A stretch of 64,000 bases of DNA from Cyclobacteriaceae bacterium (lineage in GTDB: Bacteria > Bacteroidota > Bacteroidia > Cytophagales > Cyclobacteriaceae): assembly GCA_020832305.1 (NCBI GenBank), contig JAFIEV010000028.1, forward strand, positions 1-64,000, written 5' to 3'. Under the pieces are notes generated by a model, which saw nothing but the letters and a program-made list of their open reading frames with translations, ran no database searches and was not told the origin of the DNA. Each line of letters begins with the position of its first letter. Position 1 is the stretch's first letter. The position numbers and the translations under genes were made by a program. Below are positions 26,541 through 36,203 of the stretch, piece after piece.

Positions 26541-27995
26541 ATGAAAAATGCTATATTGATCACTTTTGCCTTTGTGAGCTTCTGCTTTACCACATGCAGG
26601 CAGGCATCAGAAGCAGAAGAAAAAAGACCCAACGTTGTTTTTGTATTTGCCGATGAATGGCGAGCCCAGGAACTGGGTTATGAAGGCAACCAGGTGGTGC
26701 AGACACCAAATATTGATAAACTGGCTTCCCAAAGTATAGTGATCAGAAATTGTATTTCCGGTGTTTCGGTATGTTGCCCATGGCGTGCCAGTTTTCTTAC
26801 AGGTCAATATCCACTTACCAACGGCGTTTTTTTAAACGATGTGTTGTTGAATCCTGAGGCACAGACCATCGGCAAGTCTTTTAAAGCAGGCGGATACGAT
26901 ACCGGGTATATTGGCAAATGGCATCTCGATGGTCATGGCAGGTCAAATATGATCCCTTTGGAGAGAAGGCAGGGATTTGATTATTGGAAAGTACTGGAGT
27001 GCACACATGATTATTATAATTCTTATTATTGGGACAATAACGATGAGAAAAAAAAGTGGGATGGATATGATGCCTTTGCCCAAACTGAGGACGCCATTTC
27101 ATACATAGAAAGTAAAAAAGACAGTGATAAGCCTTTTTTCCTGGTGTTGTCATGGGGGCCTCCCCATACACCTTTTCACCCGGCGCCGGAAGAATATTTG
27201 GCCGTATATGCAGACAAAGAAATACCGGTACGACCTAACGTTCCAAAACATAGATACGATAGCTATCAGCATGATATCAAAGGATATTACAGCCATATTT
27301 CTGCATTAGACCACTGCATCGGGATGTTACAGAAAGCTTTACAAAGCACAGGACTGGATGAGAATACCATTTTTGTATTTACCAGCGACCATGGCCATAT
27401 GGTATTTTCGCATGATGAAAATTTTAAACAGAAACCTTATGAAGAGTCTATTCATGTGCCTTTTGTATTGCGACATCCCAAACGTTTTGGAACCCAGGGG
27501 CGTGACACCTATATGCTGATGAATACACCTGACATTATGCCCACCCTGCTGTCTTTGTGTGGATTGCCTATACCTGAATCTGTAGAAGGGGATGACTTAT
27601 CTCCGATCATTACCGGTGAAAAAGAAGATTACACCGAAGCTGTGCTGATCAGTTGTCTGCATCCATTCGGGCAATGGAATAAAAACCAGGGCGGCAGGGA
27701 ATACCGGGGCGTCAGAACAAAGCAGTTTACCTATGTGCGTGACCTCAATGGTGCATGGTTGTTGTTCGACAATAACAAAGACCCTTATCAAATGAACAAC
27801 CTGGTGCATGATGAAGGCCATGTTGAAATAATGGAAAAATTGGAAGATCAGTTGCAGGCTTTGCTTAAAAAGAACCATGATTCGTTCCTGCCAGGCATGG
27901 AATATGTCAATCAATGGGGATATGTGGTGGATGCAACGGGTACGGTTCCATACCGGGAAGTAAATTATAAAGGAGAACCCATTATGAGTAATTGA
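26541..27995 (+). CDS. S1-family sulfatase with CCPWR active-site motif
   Basis: An in-frame ATG lies at 26502, but the ATG at 26541 gives a normal lipoprotein signal (FCFTTC, Cys19), so I use it (484 residues). The formylglycine motif is C78-C79-P80-W81-R82. The first metal motif reads VFADEW, with Glu replacing the second Asp of the common DD pair, as in some S1 subfamilies. IFVFTSDHGHMV takes the place of the usual SDNG block. The features fit a subfamily distinct from the other sulfatases here. It should desulfate a different position or sugar of the shared glycan (inference). Confidence 0.92.
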   Translation: MKNAILITFAFVSFCFTTCRQASEAEEKRPNVVFVFADEWRAQELGYEGNQVVQTPNIDKLASQSIVIRNCISGVSVCCPWRASFLTGQYPLTNGVFLNDVLLNPEAQTIGKSFKAGGYDTGYIGKWHLDGHGRSNMIPLERRQGFDYWKVLECTHDYYNSYYWDNNDEKKKWDGYDAFAQTEDAISYIESKKDSDKPFFLVLSWGPPHTPFHPAPEEYLAVYADKEIPVRPNVPKHRYDSYQHDIKGYYSHISALDHCIGMLQKALQSTGLDENTIFVFTSDHGHMVFSHDENFKQKPYEESIHVPFVLRHPKRFGTQGRDTYMLMNTPDIMPTLLSLCGLPIPESVEGDDLSPIITGEKEDYTEAVLISCLHPFGQWNKNQGGREYRGVRTKQFTYVRDLNGAWLLFDNNKDPYQMNNLVHDEGHVEIMEKLEDQLQALLKKNHDSFLPGMEYVNQWGYVVDATGTVPYREVNYKGEPIMSN

Positions 27996-28189
27996 CTTCT
28001 ACATGATTACACCTTGATCATTTTTTTAATGTAGCAATCAAAATCAATCCTTTTAGTCTTTGGTGAAATCCATTCACTAATGCACTGTGGCTTGTAAATA
28101 TTAAATTTTTCCCGAAACAGTCATTTAGTATATTAAACAATACCTATATTGGAGTTCTGTAGATGATTTTTGTTTTACAAGCTTAAAAA

Positions 28190-29665
28190 ATGAAGAAATT
28201 TATTCCTGCTTTTCTCGGACTGGGCCTTTTTTTTCTGTTAGCATGTGGCACATCACCTGATGTCCCTGAGACAAAACCTCCCAATATACTCTTTCTGTTT
28301 GCCGATGACCAGCGTGCCGATGCCCTGGGTTGCAGTGGGAATCCCTACATACAAACGCCCAATATTGATCAGCTGGCCACAGAAGGTATACGGTTTACCA
28401 ACGCCTGTATTATGGGAGGGCATCACGGTGCCATTTGTGCACCCAGCCGGGCTATGTTGATGAGCGGTAAAAGCCTTTTCAGGGTCTATGACAAACTGGA
28501 AGGTGTTGAAACCATGCCAAAATTTTTCAGGGAACAAGGCTATGAAACCTTTGGCACCGGCAAATGGCATAACGAAAAGAGCGCTTTTGAAGCAGGCTTT
28601 TCTCAGGGTCAAAATGTTTTTCTGGGAGGTATGTGCGATCATTATAAAGTGCCATGTCGCGACATGGGAACGGATGGCCGTCTGCAGGAACCTGTAATTA
28701 AAGAGGGTTTTTCGACAGATCTGTTTTCCTCGGCCGCCATGGAATTCATTGCCAGTTACGCCCAATCAGACAGAAAAAATCCTTTTTTCTGCTATGTGTC
28801 TTATACGGCACCACATGACCCTTATTCCCCGCGCGAAGACTATATCGATCATTACCCGCCATTAGCTTTACCTTTACCGGGCAATTTTATGCCTTTACAC
28901 CCTTTTGTTTTTGATGATCTCACCATACGCGATGAAAACCTGTCATCATGGCCCAGAACGGCTGAAGTGGTCAGAGCAGCCCTGGCCGATTATTACGGCT
29001 TAATTACCCATATGGATGCAGCCATCGGAAAAATTATTAATACGCTAAAAGATCAGGGATTATATGATAATACCATTATTGTCTACGCGGCTGATAATGG
29101 ATTGGCCATAGGGAGCCATGGTCTGCTGGGTAAGCAAAATCTCTATGAACACAGCGCCAAAGTACCGCTGATCATTAAGGGAAGTAATATACAACCGGGC
29201 AGTACCTCCGAAGCATTGGTCTACCTGTATGACCTTTTTCCTACCCTGGCAGAAATGAGCGGGTTCTCGGCTCCTGAAGACATGGATGGTAAGAGCCTGC
29301 TTCAGGTATTAAAAGGCGAGTTGAATGGTGTTCGGTCATCGGTTTTTCATGCCTATCGACATACCGTAAGAGCGGTAAAATCTGATAAATGGAAGTTTAT
29401 CCGCTACCCTGAAAGAGACCACCATCAGCTGTTTGATCTCGAAAATGATCCACTGGAATTGAATAATCTGGCTCCTAAAGATGAATATCAGAACAAAGTA
29501 TCGGAAATGATGGATTTAATGAAAAAAGAGCAAGCCATCGCAGGTGATACCATTTCTTTAACGTCAGCAAAAACATTGCCTTTGGAATATGATCATAATA
29601 GCCTCATAAGAAAACCTGATCGCTGGCAACCTGAATACACCTTAAAAAAGTATTTTGAACAATAA
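28190..29665 (+). CDS. S1-family sulfatase, lipoprotein
   Basis: This is a complete 491-residue enzyme. Its lipobox is LLAC (Cys19). LFLFADDQRADALG holds the metal-binding Asp pair (39-40), and the formylglycine motif is C83-A-P-S-R87. TIIVYAADNG and HGLLGKQNLYEHSAKVPLI are the later S1 blocks. NACIMGG before the active site and the overall block spacing match the sulfatase at 4860, so the two are probable paralogues. A GH29 gene follows after 11 bases, which makes joint expression very likely: desulfation would expose fucose for the fucosidase. Confidence 0.95.
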   Translation: MKKFIPAFLGLGLFFLLACGTSPDVPETKPPNILFLFADDQRADALGCSGNPYIQTPNIDQLATEGIRFTNACIMGGHHGAICAPSRAMLMSGKSLFRVYDKLEGVETMPKFFREQGYETFGTGKWHNEKSAFEAGFSQGQNVFLGGMCDHYKVPCRDMGTDGRLQEPVIKEGFSTDLFSSAAMEFIASYAQSDRKNPFFCYVSYTAPHDPYSPREDYIDHYPPLALPLPGNFMPLHPFVFDDLTIRDENLSSWPRTAEVVRAALADYYGLITHMDAAIGKIINTLKDQGLYDNTIIVYAADNGLAIGSHGLLGKQNLYEHSAKVPLIIKGSNIQPGSTSEALVYLYDLFPTLAEMSGFSAPEDMDGKSLLQVLKGELNGVRSSVFHAYRHTVRAVKSDKWKFIRYPERDHHQLFDLENDPLELNNLAPKDEYQNKVSEMMDLMKKEQAIAGDTISLTSAKTLPLEYDHNSLIRKPDRWQPEYTLKKYFEQ

Positions 29666-29676
29666 TAAATAATGAT

Positions 29677-31071
29677 ATGCATCGATTTACATTACTTTTT
29701 ACCGCCACGCTATTTTTAATCTGTGGTATGGCTTTTGCCCAAAAACAATACGAAGCCAATTGGGAATCCATCAACAGTCGTCCGGTACCTCAATGGTTTA
29801 ACGATGTGAAATTTGGTATTTTTATCCATTGGGGGGTGTATTCTGTTCCGGCATGGGCACCTGCCAGCGCGGATATAGGCATTTATGCCAAATATTCTGA
29901 GTGGTACTGGTGGCGAATTATGAATGCCAACGATAAGGCAGGGCAGCTCTTCAGAGAGTACCACAATCGCATGTATGGTGAAGATTTTCTGTACCAGGCC
30001 TTTGCACCACAATTTAAGGCAGAGCATTTTGATCCTGATCAATGGGCAGAGCTTTTTCAAAAGGCTGGAGCAAAATATGTAGTCCTCACATCAAAGCATC
30101 ACGAAGGATTCACCCTTTGGCCCAGCGAGCAAAGCTGGAACTGGAACAGTGTTGATATTGGCCCAAACCGTGATTTATGCGGCGACCTGACTACATCGGT
30201 AAAAAATGCCGGACTCCATATGGGATTTTATTATTCATTATACGAATGGTTTAACCCTCTGTATCACAAGGATGTAGATGCTTATGTAGATCAGCATATG
30301 ATTCCTCAGATGAAAGACCTGGTCAACCGTTACGAGCCTGATGTTGTATGGACTGACGGAGAATGGGATCATCCCAGTGAAACATGGAGAAGTACTGAGT
30401 TTCTGGCATGGTTGTATAATGAATCTCCTGTAAAAGAAAGGGTAGCGGTAAACGATCGATGGGGCAAAGAGTCGCGTGGAGCGCAGGGTGGTTTTTACAC
30501 TACCGAATACGATTTGGTACATGATGGAGAGGGAATCGCCAATCCTGATCATCCCTGGGAAGAGTGCAGAGGGATTGGTACATCCTTTGGTTATAATCAA
30601 TTAGAGACCCCCGAGCATTACATGAGCTCAGAAGCACTCATTCATCTTTTGATTGAAAAAGTGGCCAGTGGAGGTAATTTGCTTTTGGATGTCGGACCAA
30701 CAGCAGATGGACATATTCCTGCCATACAGCAGCAGAGATTGCTCGACATAGGTAAATGGCTCGATGTAAACGGAGAAGCCATTTATGGAACCCGAAAATG
30801 GAATGGTGCTCAGCAAAACCAAACCCTGGACAATGTGTATTTTACCACTAAGGGTAAAGATTTGTATATTCATCTTACCAAATGGACAGGCAAAAATTTA
30901 AATATTGCCGAAGTGTCCAAAGCCCGGACAGTCGAATTGCTGGGTTCTACTGCCAGGATTAAATACAATGTTTCGGGTAACAAACTCAATATTACACCAC
31001 CTTCAATCCATCCGGGTAATAGTCCTTGTGAACATGCCTGGGTATTTAAAATAACCAATGCATTACCCTGA
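29677..31071 (+). CDS. GH29 alpha-L-fucosidase (copy 2)
   Basis: The 464-residue protein has a signal peptide (MAFAQ at 18-22). The catalytic domain has VKFGIFIHWGVYSVPAW (45-60), SKHHEGFTLW (139-148), HMGFYYSLYEW and DVVWTDGEWDHP, where D227 is the expected nucleophile, then GGNLLLDVGPTADG. It lacks the long C-terminal extension of the copy at 17598, so the two are different GH29 subtypes. It starts 11 bases after one sulfatase and its stop overlaps the next sulfatase start by one base (TGATG), so translation is coupled. Confidence 0.95.
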   Translation: MHRFTLLFTATLFLICGMAFAQKQYEANWESINSRPVPQWFNDVKFGIFIHWGVYSVPAWAPASADIGIYAKYSEWYWWRIMNANDKAGQLFREYHNRMYGEDFLYQAFAPQFKAEHFDPDQWAELFQKAGAKYVVLTSKHHEGFTLWPSEQSWNWNSVDIGPNRDLCGDLTTSVKNAGLHMGFYYSLYEWFNPLYHKDVDAYVDQHMIPQMKDLVNRYEPDVVWTDGEWDHPSETWRSTEFLAWLYNESPVKERVAVNDRWGKESRGAQGGFYTTEYDLVHDGEGIANPDHPWEECRGIGTSFGYNQLETPEHYMSSEALIHLLIEKVASGGNLLLDVGPTADGHIPAIQQQRLLDIGKWLDVNGEAIYGTRKWNGAQQNQTLDNVYFTTKGKDLYIHLTKWTGKNLNIAEVSKARTVELLGSTARIKYNVSGNKLNITPPSIHPGNSPCEHAWVFKITNALP

Positions 31072-32534
31072 TGTATAAACGCAGGCTGCCACCGGTACTA
31101 TTTGTGAGCTGTTGCTTCTTGATACTGTTTTCATGCCGTAAAGCAGAAAATGAAGGTGAGAGGACCTTGCAAAAACCCAATATTGTCATCATCAACGTAG
31201 ATGATCTCGGCTGGAAGGACCTGGGTTATATGGGTAGCCCATATTATGAAACCCCAAATATTGACAAGCTGACAGGGGAAGGTATGGTTTTTTACCATGC
31301 CTATGCCCCGGCATCGAATTGTGCGCCCAGTCGTGCTGCCATGATCTCAGGCCTCAATACCCCTAAGCATGGCGTCTATACGGTCAGTAGTTCCGCAAGA
31401 GGAGATGAAAGAACCAGAAAACTTATACCTGTTGATAATCAAATCTTTTTGCCGGATTCTATTTACACCCTGCCGCAATTTATGAAGGATCAGGGCTATG
31501 TTACGGGAACTTTTGGCAAATGGCATATTACAAAAGATCCGAAAAAACAGGGCTTTGATGTCAACGTAGGTGGGAGCCATTTTGGACATCCGGGAAAAGA
31601 TGGATACTTCAGCCCTTACAATATTGACAACATTGAGGATGGACCGGAAGGGGAATACCTTACCGACCGACTTACGCAGGAAGCCCTGAAATTCATAGAG
31701 CAAAACAAAGATACGACATTCTTTTTGTACATGCCTTTTTATTCCGTGCATACCCCTATAATGGGAAAGCCGGAACTTGTAAGCAAGTTTGAGCAAAAAG
31801 TAGGATCAGAAGGGCATGACAGGGCCGATTATGCTGCCATGATTGCTTCGGTAGATGAAAATGTGGGCAGACTGCTCAATGCGATTGAAGGCTTTGGCCT
31901 GAAAGACCGCACCTTATTGATTTTCACCTCAGATAATGGAGGCATTCGGGAAATTTCAAAACAAGATCCGCTCAGGGCCGGTAAAGGCTCATACTATGAA
32001 GGGGGCATCAGGGTGCCCATGATCATGCGCTGGCCCGGAAAAATAACGGCGGGAAGCCGTTCCGATTTTCCGGTAAGCCAAATGGATTTTTTTCCGACCC
32101 TTCACAAAATTCTAGAGCCAAACCAACCCCTGCCTGATAATTTTGATGGCATGGATTTACATCCTTTATTTCAGGAAAAAATTCAGGATGAGAGAACCCT
32201 GTTCTGGCACTTTCCGATTTATCTGGAAGCTTATGATCCAAAACAAGATGACGCTAAGGATCCGGTTTTCAGGACCCGACCCGGCTCAGTAATAAGGAAG
32301 GGTGAATGGAAGCTTCATCAGTATTTTGAAGATGGCGACCTGGAGCTGTATAACTTGTCGGACGACCCAGGCGAAAGAAATAATCTGGCAAGCATGATGC
32401 CGGAGAAGACAGAAGAACTGCTCAACACCCTGGTAGAATGGCGTACAAAGCACAATGCTCCCGTACCTGAAATGAATAACCCCGCTTATAATGCTGATTA
32501 TGAAAAGACACTTATAAATAAAATAATGGAATGA
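31071..32534 (+). CDS. S1-family sulfatase, lipoprotein
   Basis: The 487-residue enzyme has lipobox LFSC (Cys22), the metal block VIINVDDLGWKDLGYMGS, formylglycine motif C84-A-P-S-R88, TLLIFTSDNGG, and SYYEGGIRVPMIMRWPG. The VDDLGWKDLG wording is that of the arylsulfatase A-like subgroup and resembles the partial sulfatase at the window start. The start codon overlaps the GH29 stop by one base and the stop overlaps the YciI-like start by four, so it is in the middle of a translationally coupled cassette. Confidence 0.95.
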   Translation: MYKRRLPPVLFVSCCFLILFSCRKAENEGERTLQKPNIVIINVDDLGWKDLGYMGSPYYETPNIDKLTGEGMVFYHAYAPASNCAPSRAAMISGLNTPKHGVYTVSSSARGDERTRKLIPVDNQIFLPDSIYTLPQFMKDQGYVTGTFGKWHITKDPKKQGFDVNVGGSHFGHPGKDGYFSPYNIDNIEDGPEGEYLTDRLTQEALKFIEQNKDTTFFLYMPFYSVHTPIMGKPELVSKFEQKVGSEGHDRADYAAMIASVDENVGRLLNAIEGFGLKDRTLLIFTSDNGGIREISKQDPLRAGKGSYYEGGIRVPMIMRWPGKITAGSRSDFPVSQMDFFPTLHKILEPNQPLPDNFDGMDLHPLFQEKIQDERTLFWHFPIYLEAYDPKQDDAKDPVFRTRPGSVIRKGEWKLHQYFEDGDLELYNLSDDPGERNNLASMMPEKTEELLNTLVEWRTKHNAPVPEMNNPAYNADYEKTLINKIME

Positions 32535-32989
32535 AACTATTAATCTCTGTTCTGCTCACCCTGATGTTTTTGGGTAATGTATTGGCGCAGGATGGCAACC
32601 CTAACTACGACCAAAAGCTCGCAGATTTTTATGGGGCCGATGATTATGGTATGAAAATGTATGTTTTGGTAATCTTGAAATCGGGCTCTAGTGAAATTAA
32701 AGATGCAAAAACCATCAATGAATTGTTCAGAGGACATCTTGATAATATTAATATAATGGCTGAACAAGGTAAATTGTTGCTTGCCGGTCCTTTGGGTAAA
32801 AATGATGTATCATACAGAGGTATTTTTGTATTGAATACCGATCATACAGATACAGCCAGATTATGGTTGCAATCCGATCCGGCCATAAGAGAAAAATTAC
32901 TGGAAACCGAATTGTTTAATTGGTATGGTTCCGCAGCGCTGGCATCCTATTTGGAAACAGCAGATAAAATATGGAAGATTAAGCCATAA
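32531..32989 (+). CDS. Exported YciI-like domain protein
   Basis: The 152-residue protein has a signal peptide (NVLAQ at 16-20) followed by a YciI-type ferredoxin-like domain: YVLVILKSG, FRGHLDNINIMAEQGKLLLAGPLG with the conserved His, and GIFVLNTDHTDTARLWLQSDPAI. YciI-like proteins are usually cytosolic and poorly characterised; a few have lyase or dehydrochlorinase activity. Its ATGA overlap with the sulfatase stop shows that it belongs to the sulfatase-GH29-sulfatase cassette. The role is unknown. As with the RidA-like lipoprotein at 6387, a small metabolite-processing fold has been moved outside the cytoplasm. Confidence 0.85.
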   Translation: MKLLISVLLTLMFLGNVLAQDGNPNYDQKLADFYGADDYGMKMYVLVILKSGSSEIKDAKTINELFRGHLDNINIMAEQGKLLLAGPLGKNDVSYRGIFVLNTDHTDTARLWLQSDPAIREKLLETELFNWYGSAALASYLETADKIWKIKP

Positions 32990-33037
32990 TAAAGATTAAA
33001 ATCTTCAGCATTTATCCTACGACACACTTATATATGC

Positions 33038-33178
33038 CTATAAGCCGCTGCAGTTTTTAAGAAAGATAAATACCCCTATCCAAACCAGGCCTTTGATAAG
33101 AAAAAAGAAAAAACCACCTATACCGACCCTTTTAAGCCATAGCTTCCACCTGGCTTCACCAGTTTTGCCTTGTTCCAT
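33038..33178 (-). CDS. Small single-span membrane protein (46 residues)
   Basis: A longer frame opens at 33292, but the ATG at 33178 is preferred because it follows a good promoter (33204-33233) and leaves the typical small-protein pattern: a charged stretch (GEARWKLWLKRVG) then one hydrophobic segment (GGFFFFLIKGLVWIGVFIFL). Similar KRIGFxGFxFFxIKGLxW proteins are common in Bacteroidota and have no known function. It is convergent with the YciI-like gene and divergent from the GH9-like gene. Confidence 0.6.
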   Translation of the reverse strand: MEQGKTGEARWKLWLKRVGIGGFFFFLIKGLVWIGVFIFLKNCSGL

Positions 33179-33203
33179 AGAAATTATTGATTTATGCGAT
33201 ACA

Positions 33204-33233
33204 CAAATATACGCAAACTTTAAAAAAATCAAA
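33204..33233 (-). promoter_or_regulatory. Promoter for the 46-residue membrane protein
   Basis: On the minus strand, TTTG (33233-33230) and TATATTTG (33211-33204) are separated by 18 bases, matching the Bacteroidota -33/-7 boxes. The start codon is 25 bases downstream, which supports the short start at 33178. Confidence 0.6.
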
Positions 33234-33332
33234 TTGTAAAAAATACACTTACGCGCTGGTAAATGTTTCGCAATATTCATACATTCGCTCATCCAAACTA
33301 TATTTTTTAAACAGCTAAATCCTTAGGTAAAA

Positions 33333-35807
33333 ATGAAGAATCCTCTTTCCCTCTTGCTATGTATCACACTGTATACTTTGCCTGCATTCAGTCAGCTTAA
33401 AATCAATGATAAAGAATATTTTGAAATGCAAGGCCTCAATGTGATGGTCTTTCAGGACATTTATCCCGAAGGGCATCAGGGTGGATTGGGAATCATTCAA
33501 AATGGAGTAAGGGTTGCCACCAATGGAGATATTCGTCTTGAGCACATCCCCGGGCAATGGGCGCCTATTCCCAAACAGGGAGAGCGCATTGTTGACAAAG
33601 ACAATAATGAAATACGGGTTACGCTTACCTATCCCGATTCCAGCAAGCACTTAGTCGGTTTTAATCCTTTGGTTTACCCCGATCTTTACTTCAATTATAC
33701 AGTTACAGTAAAGGCCGAAGGTAACGCCATCAGGATAAGCGTTGATCTGGACCGGCCTTTACCAGAGGCTTTTATTGGACAGGCAGGTTTTAATTTTGAG
33801 CTGTATCCGGTTGACTTGTTCGGCAAATCTTTTTTGATGGATGGGCAACCTGGTCAATTCCCGCGACAAGCCAACGGTCCGGTTACAAAAGATCATAAAG
33901 GTGAGGTACAGCCCATTCCATATGCGAGTGGAAAAATGCTGACCATAGCCCCGGAGTCGGATGCACAACGCATGGTTATTGAAAGCCTGGGGTCTGAATT
34001 ACTGCTGTTTGATGGCCGCACCAATCATAACAATGGCTGGTTTGTAATACGCTCCCTCATACCTTCAGGCGCTACCAAAAATGCAATAGAATGGATTATT
34101 CGTCCACATGCCATACCTGGCTGGATACAAAACCCGGTCGTTCAGATCTCACAGGTAGGTTATCATCCCCGCCAAAGTAAAATTGCCCATGTCGAAACCG
34201 ACCCCAACGATCCCAAAAGACCAGAAATGTTTTTGTATAAACTCGATCCATCGGGCAGACACAAAGTGGTTAAATATGCAAAACCTAGGGAGTGGGGTGA
34301 TTTTCTCAGGTTTAAATATTTTCAGTTTGATTTCAGCGAAATCGTCGAAGAAGGCACCTACATGCTCGAATATGGTGACATTAAAACACATGCATTTTTA
34401 ATTTCTGAAGAGGTTTTTGACCGGCATGTCTGGCAACCTACCCTTGAATATTTTCTGCCTGTGCAAATGTGCCACATGCGGGTGAATGAGAAATATAAAG
34501 TTTGGCACGACCTCTGTCATCAGGATGATGCCTTGATGGCACCCACAGACCTCAACCATTTCGATGGTTATGTGCAAGGATCTTCTACCCTCACAAAATA
34601 CAAGCCGGGTGAGCATGTACATGGTCTCAACGTTGGAGGCTGGCACGATGCCGGTGATGATGACCTCAGGATTGAATCACAGGCCGGAGAGGTATACATA
34701 ATGAGCCTGGCATGGGAGGCCTTTAAGGTTACCCATGATAATACCTATATCAGTCAGGAAGAAAAGCATGTAGAAATACATCAGCCCGATGGCAAGCCCG
34801 ATCTGCTCCAGCAAATTGAACACGGACTGATATCCATAATAGGCGGATATAAAAGTTTAGGCAGGCTGTACCGAGGCATCATCAGTCCGACACTTGAGCA
34901 ATACGTTATGGCAGGGGATGTGGCTGCCCAAACCGATAACCTGATCTACGATGCAGGCCTGCGCAAAGGTGAAAGGACTGCCACCCATTCATGGAAACCT
35001 GATGACAGATGGGTTTTTACAGAAGAGAATCCGGCAAGGGAATTCAGTGCCATCGCCTATATCGCTGCAGGTCATCGCGCTTTGAAAGGATTTAACGATG
35101 AACTTGCCCGGGAAACCATCACTGTGGCTGAAGAACTGTGGAAAGTTGAACGCACTTTAAATCCCAGGGCTTTGCATGCAAAGATTCATGCTGCCATTGA
35201 GTTGTACATCAGTACCGGAAAAAATGAATACCGGCAATTTATTTTGAACCATCAAAAAGAAATTGTAGATAACATTTCCAGCCTTGGCTGGGTGATCGGC
35301 AGGGTCATGCCATCTTTATCCAACAACCGGAGGTTTACCATAGCGGTACGGAATGCCGTAGCCCAACATGCCAAAAAGATAGCTGAAGAACAGAAAGAAA
35401 CACCTTATGGCGTGCCTTACCGTCCACATATCTGGGGTGCAGGCTGGGGCATTCAGAAATTTGGTGTGGACCAATACTTTTTCCATACAGGCTTTCCAGA
35501 CCTGGTTGACAAGTCATATATGATCAATGCCCTTAATTTTGTTTTGGGGGCACACCCAGGGGTCAATACAGCCTCTTTTGCCTCTGGTGTCGGCGCCCAC
35601 AGCATGACCGTGGCCTATGGCTATAACCGAATGGATTACAGCTTTATTCCAGGTGGCGTAGTTTCAGGAACCGCGCTTATACGGCCCGATTTCCCGGAGC
35701 TGAAAATGTTTCCATATCTATGGCAGCAGTCAGAATACGTAATGGGTGGTGGCGCATCTAACTTTATGTTTCTGGTATTAGCGGCACAGCAACTTTTAAA
35801 GGAGTAA
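33333..35807 (+). CDS. GH9-like exported glycoside hydrolase with N-terminal Ig-like domain
   Basis: The 824-residue protein has a signal peptide (PAFSQ at 17-21), a beta-rich domain to about residue 270, then an Ig-like CelD_N-type domain (VVQISQVGYHPRQSKIAHV onward) and an (alpha/alpha)6 domain. GGWHDAGDDD at about 435-444 is the GH9 nucleophile-water Asp motif, and the C-terminal SEYVMGGGASNFMF block holds the position of the catalytic Glu. GH9 contains endoglucanases and exo-beta-glucosaminidases. The long extra N-terminal domain and divergent sequence leave the substrate open. Confidence 0.78.
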   Translation: MKNPLSLLLCITLYTLPAFSQLKINDKEYFEMQGLNVMVFQDIYPEGHQGGLGIIQNGVRVATNGDIRLEHIPGQWAPIPKQGERIVDKDNNEIRVTLTYPDSSKHLVGFNPLVYPDLYFNYTVTVKAEGNAIRISVDLDRPLPEAFIGQAGFNFELYPVDLFGKSFLMDGQPGQFPRQANGPVTKDHKGEVQPIPYASGKMLTIAPESDAQRMVIESLGSELLLFDGRTNHNNGWFVIRSLIPSGATKNAIEWIIRPHAIPGWIQNPVVQISQVGYHPRQSKIAHVETDPNDPKRPEMFLYKLDPSGRHKVVKYAKPREWGDFLRFKYFQFDFSEIVEEGTYMLEYGDIKTHAFLISEEVFDRHVWQPTLEYFLPVQMCHMRVNEKYKVWHDLCHQDDALMAPTDLNHFDGYVQGSSTLTKYKPGEHVHGLNVGGWHDAGDDDLRIESQAGEVYIMSLAWEAFKVTHDNTYISQEEKHVEIHQPDGKPDLLQQIEHGLISIIGGYKSLGRLYRGIISPTLEQYVMAGDVAAQTDNLIYDAGLRKGERTATHSWKPDDRWVFTEENPAREFSAIAYIAAGHRALKGFNDELARETITVAEELWKVERTLNPRALHAKIHAAIELYISTGKNEYRQFILNHQKEIVDNISSLGWVIGRVMPSLSNNRRFTIAVRNAVAQHAKKIAEEQKETPYGVPYRPHIWGAGWGIQKFGVDQYFFHTGFPDLVDKSYMINALNFVLGAHPGVNTASFASGVGAHSMTVAYGYNRMDYSFIPGGVVSGTALIRPDFPELKMFPYLWQQSEYVMGGGASNFMFLVLAAQQLLKE

Positions 35808-36203
35808 GGGAAAATGCTGCTTAGCATCAACATGTAGCTGTGAAGTATGGGTTTTTTAATCTGTAATGGTCAAACAGGTCGAAGCTAATGGAAAGCTCAC
35901 AGCTGCATGTTTATTTGGTGAGTTGTATATTCTTTTAGTATAGTCAGTTGAGACAGACTGAGATTTTGTTTTTTTAAAAGCCCGAAGGTTTTTTATGTGA
36001 AAGACATTGAATGGCAGGGCCAACCTTTATGGTTTTAAAAAGGTATATTCAAGATTGATGACTTCTTTGTGGTCAAATGAGAGTAATGTATATTGAGTCC
36101 CGAAAGCATGTAATCAAAGGGTTATTTTTTCGATTTTTTTAAAATCCAAATATTTATAATTTAATTTTTTCGGATATTTTTGAAATAAATCTATACATTT
36201 CTC
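35808..36203. other. 396-base intergenic region with a long inverted repeat
   Basis: No gene is seen. ACATGTAGCTGTGA at 35830-35843 and TCACAGCTGCATGT at 35897-35910 can pair over 14 bp with one G-U wobble and a 53-base loop. The rest is A/T-rich and ends in a promoter box for the GH92 gene. Confidence 0.55.
36175..36182 (+). promoter_or_regulatory. -7 box (TATTTTTG) for the GH92 gene
   Basis: TATTTTTG matches TAnnTTTG and lies 21 bases before the ATG at 36204. No clear -33 TTTG is present upstream. Confidence 0.45.

Noticed and set aside
33038-33292. 84-residue version of the small membrane protein
   Set aside because: Its first 38 codons overlap the promoter boxes, so the shorter start at 33178 is better.
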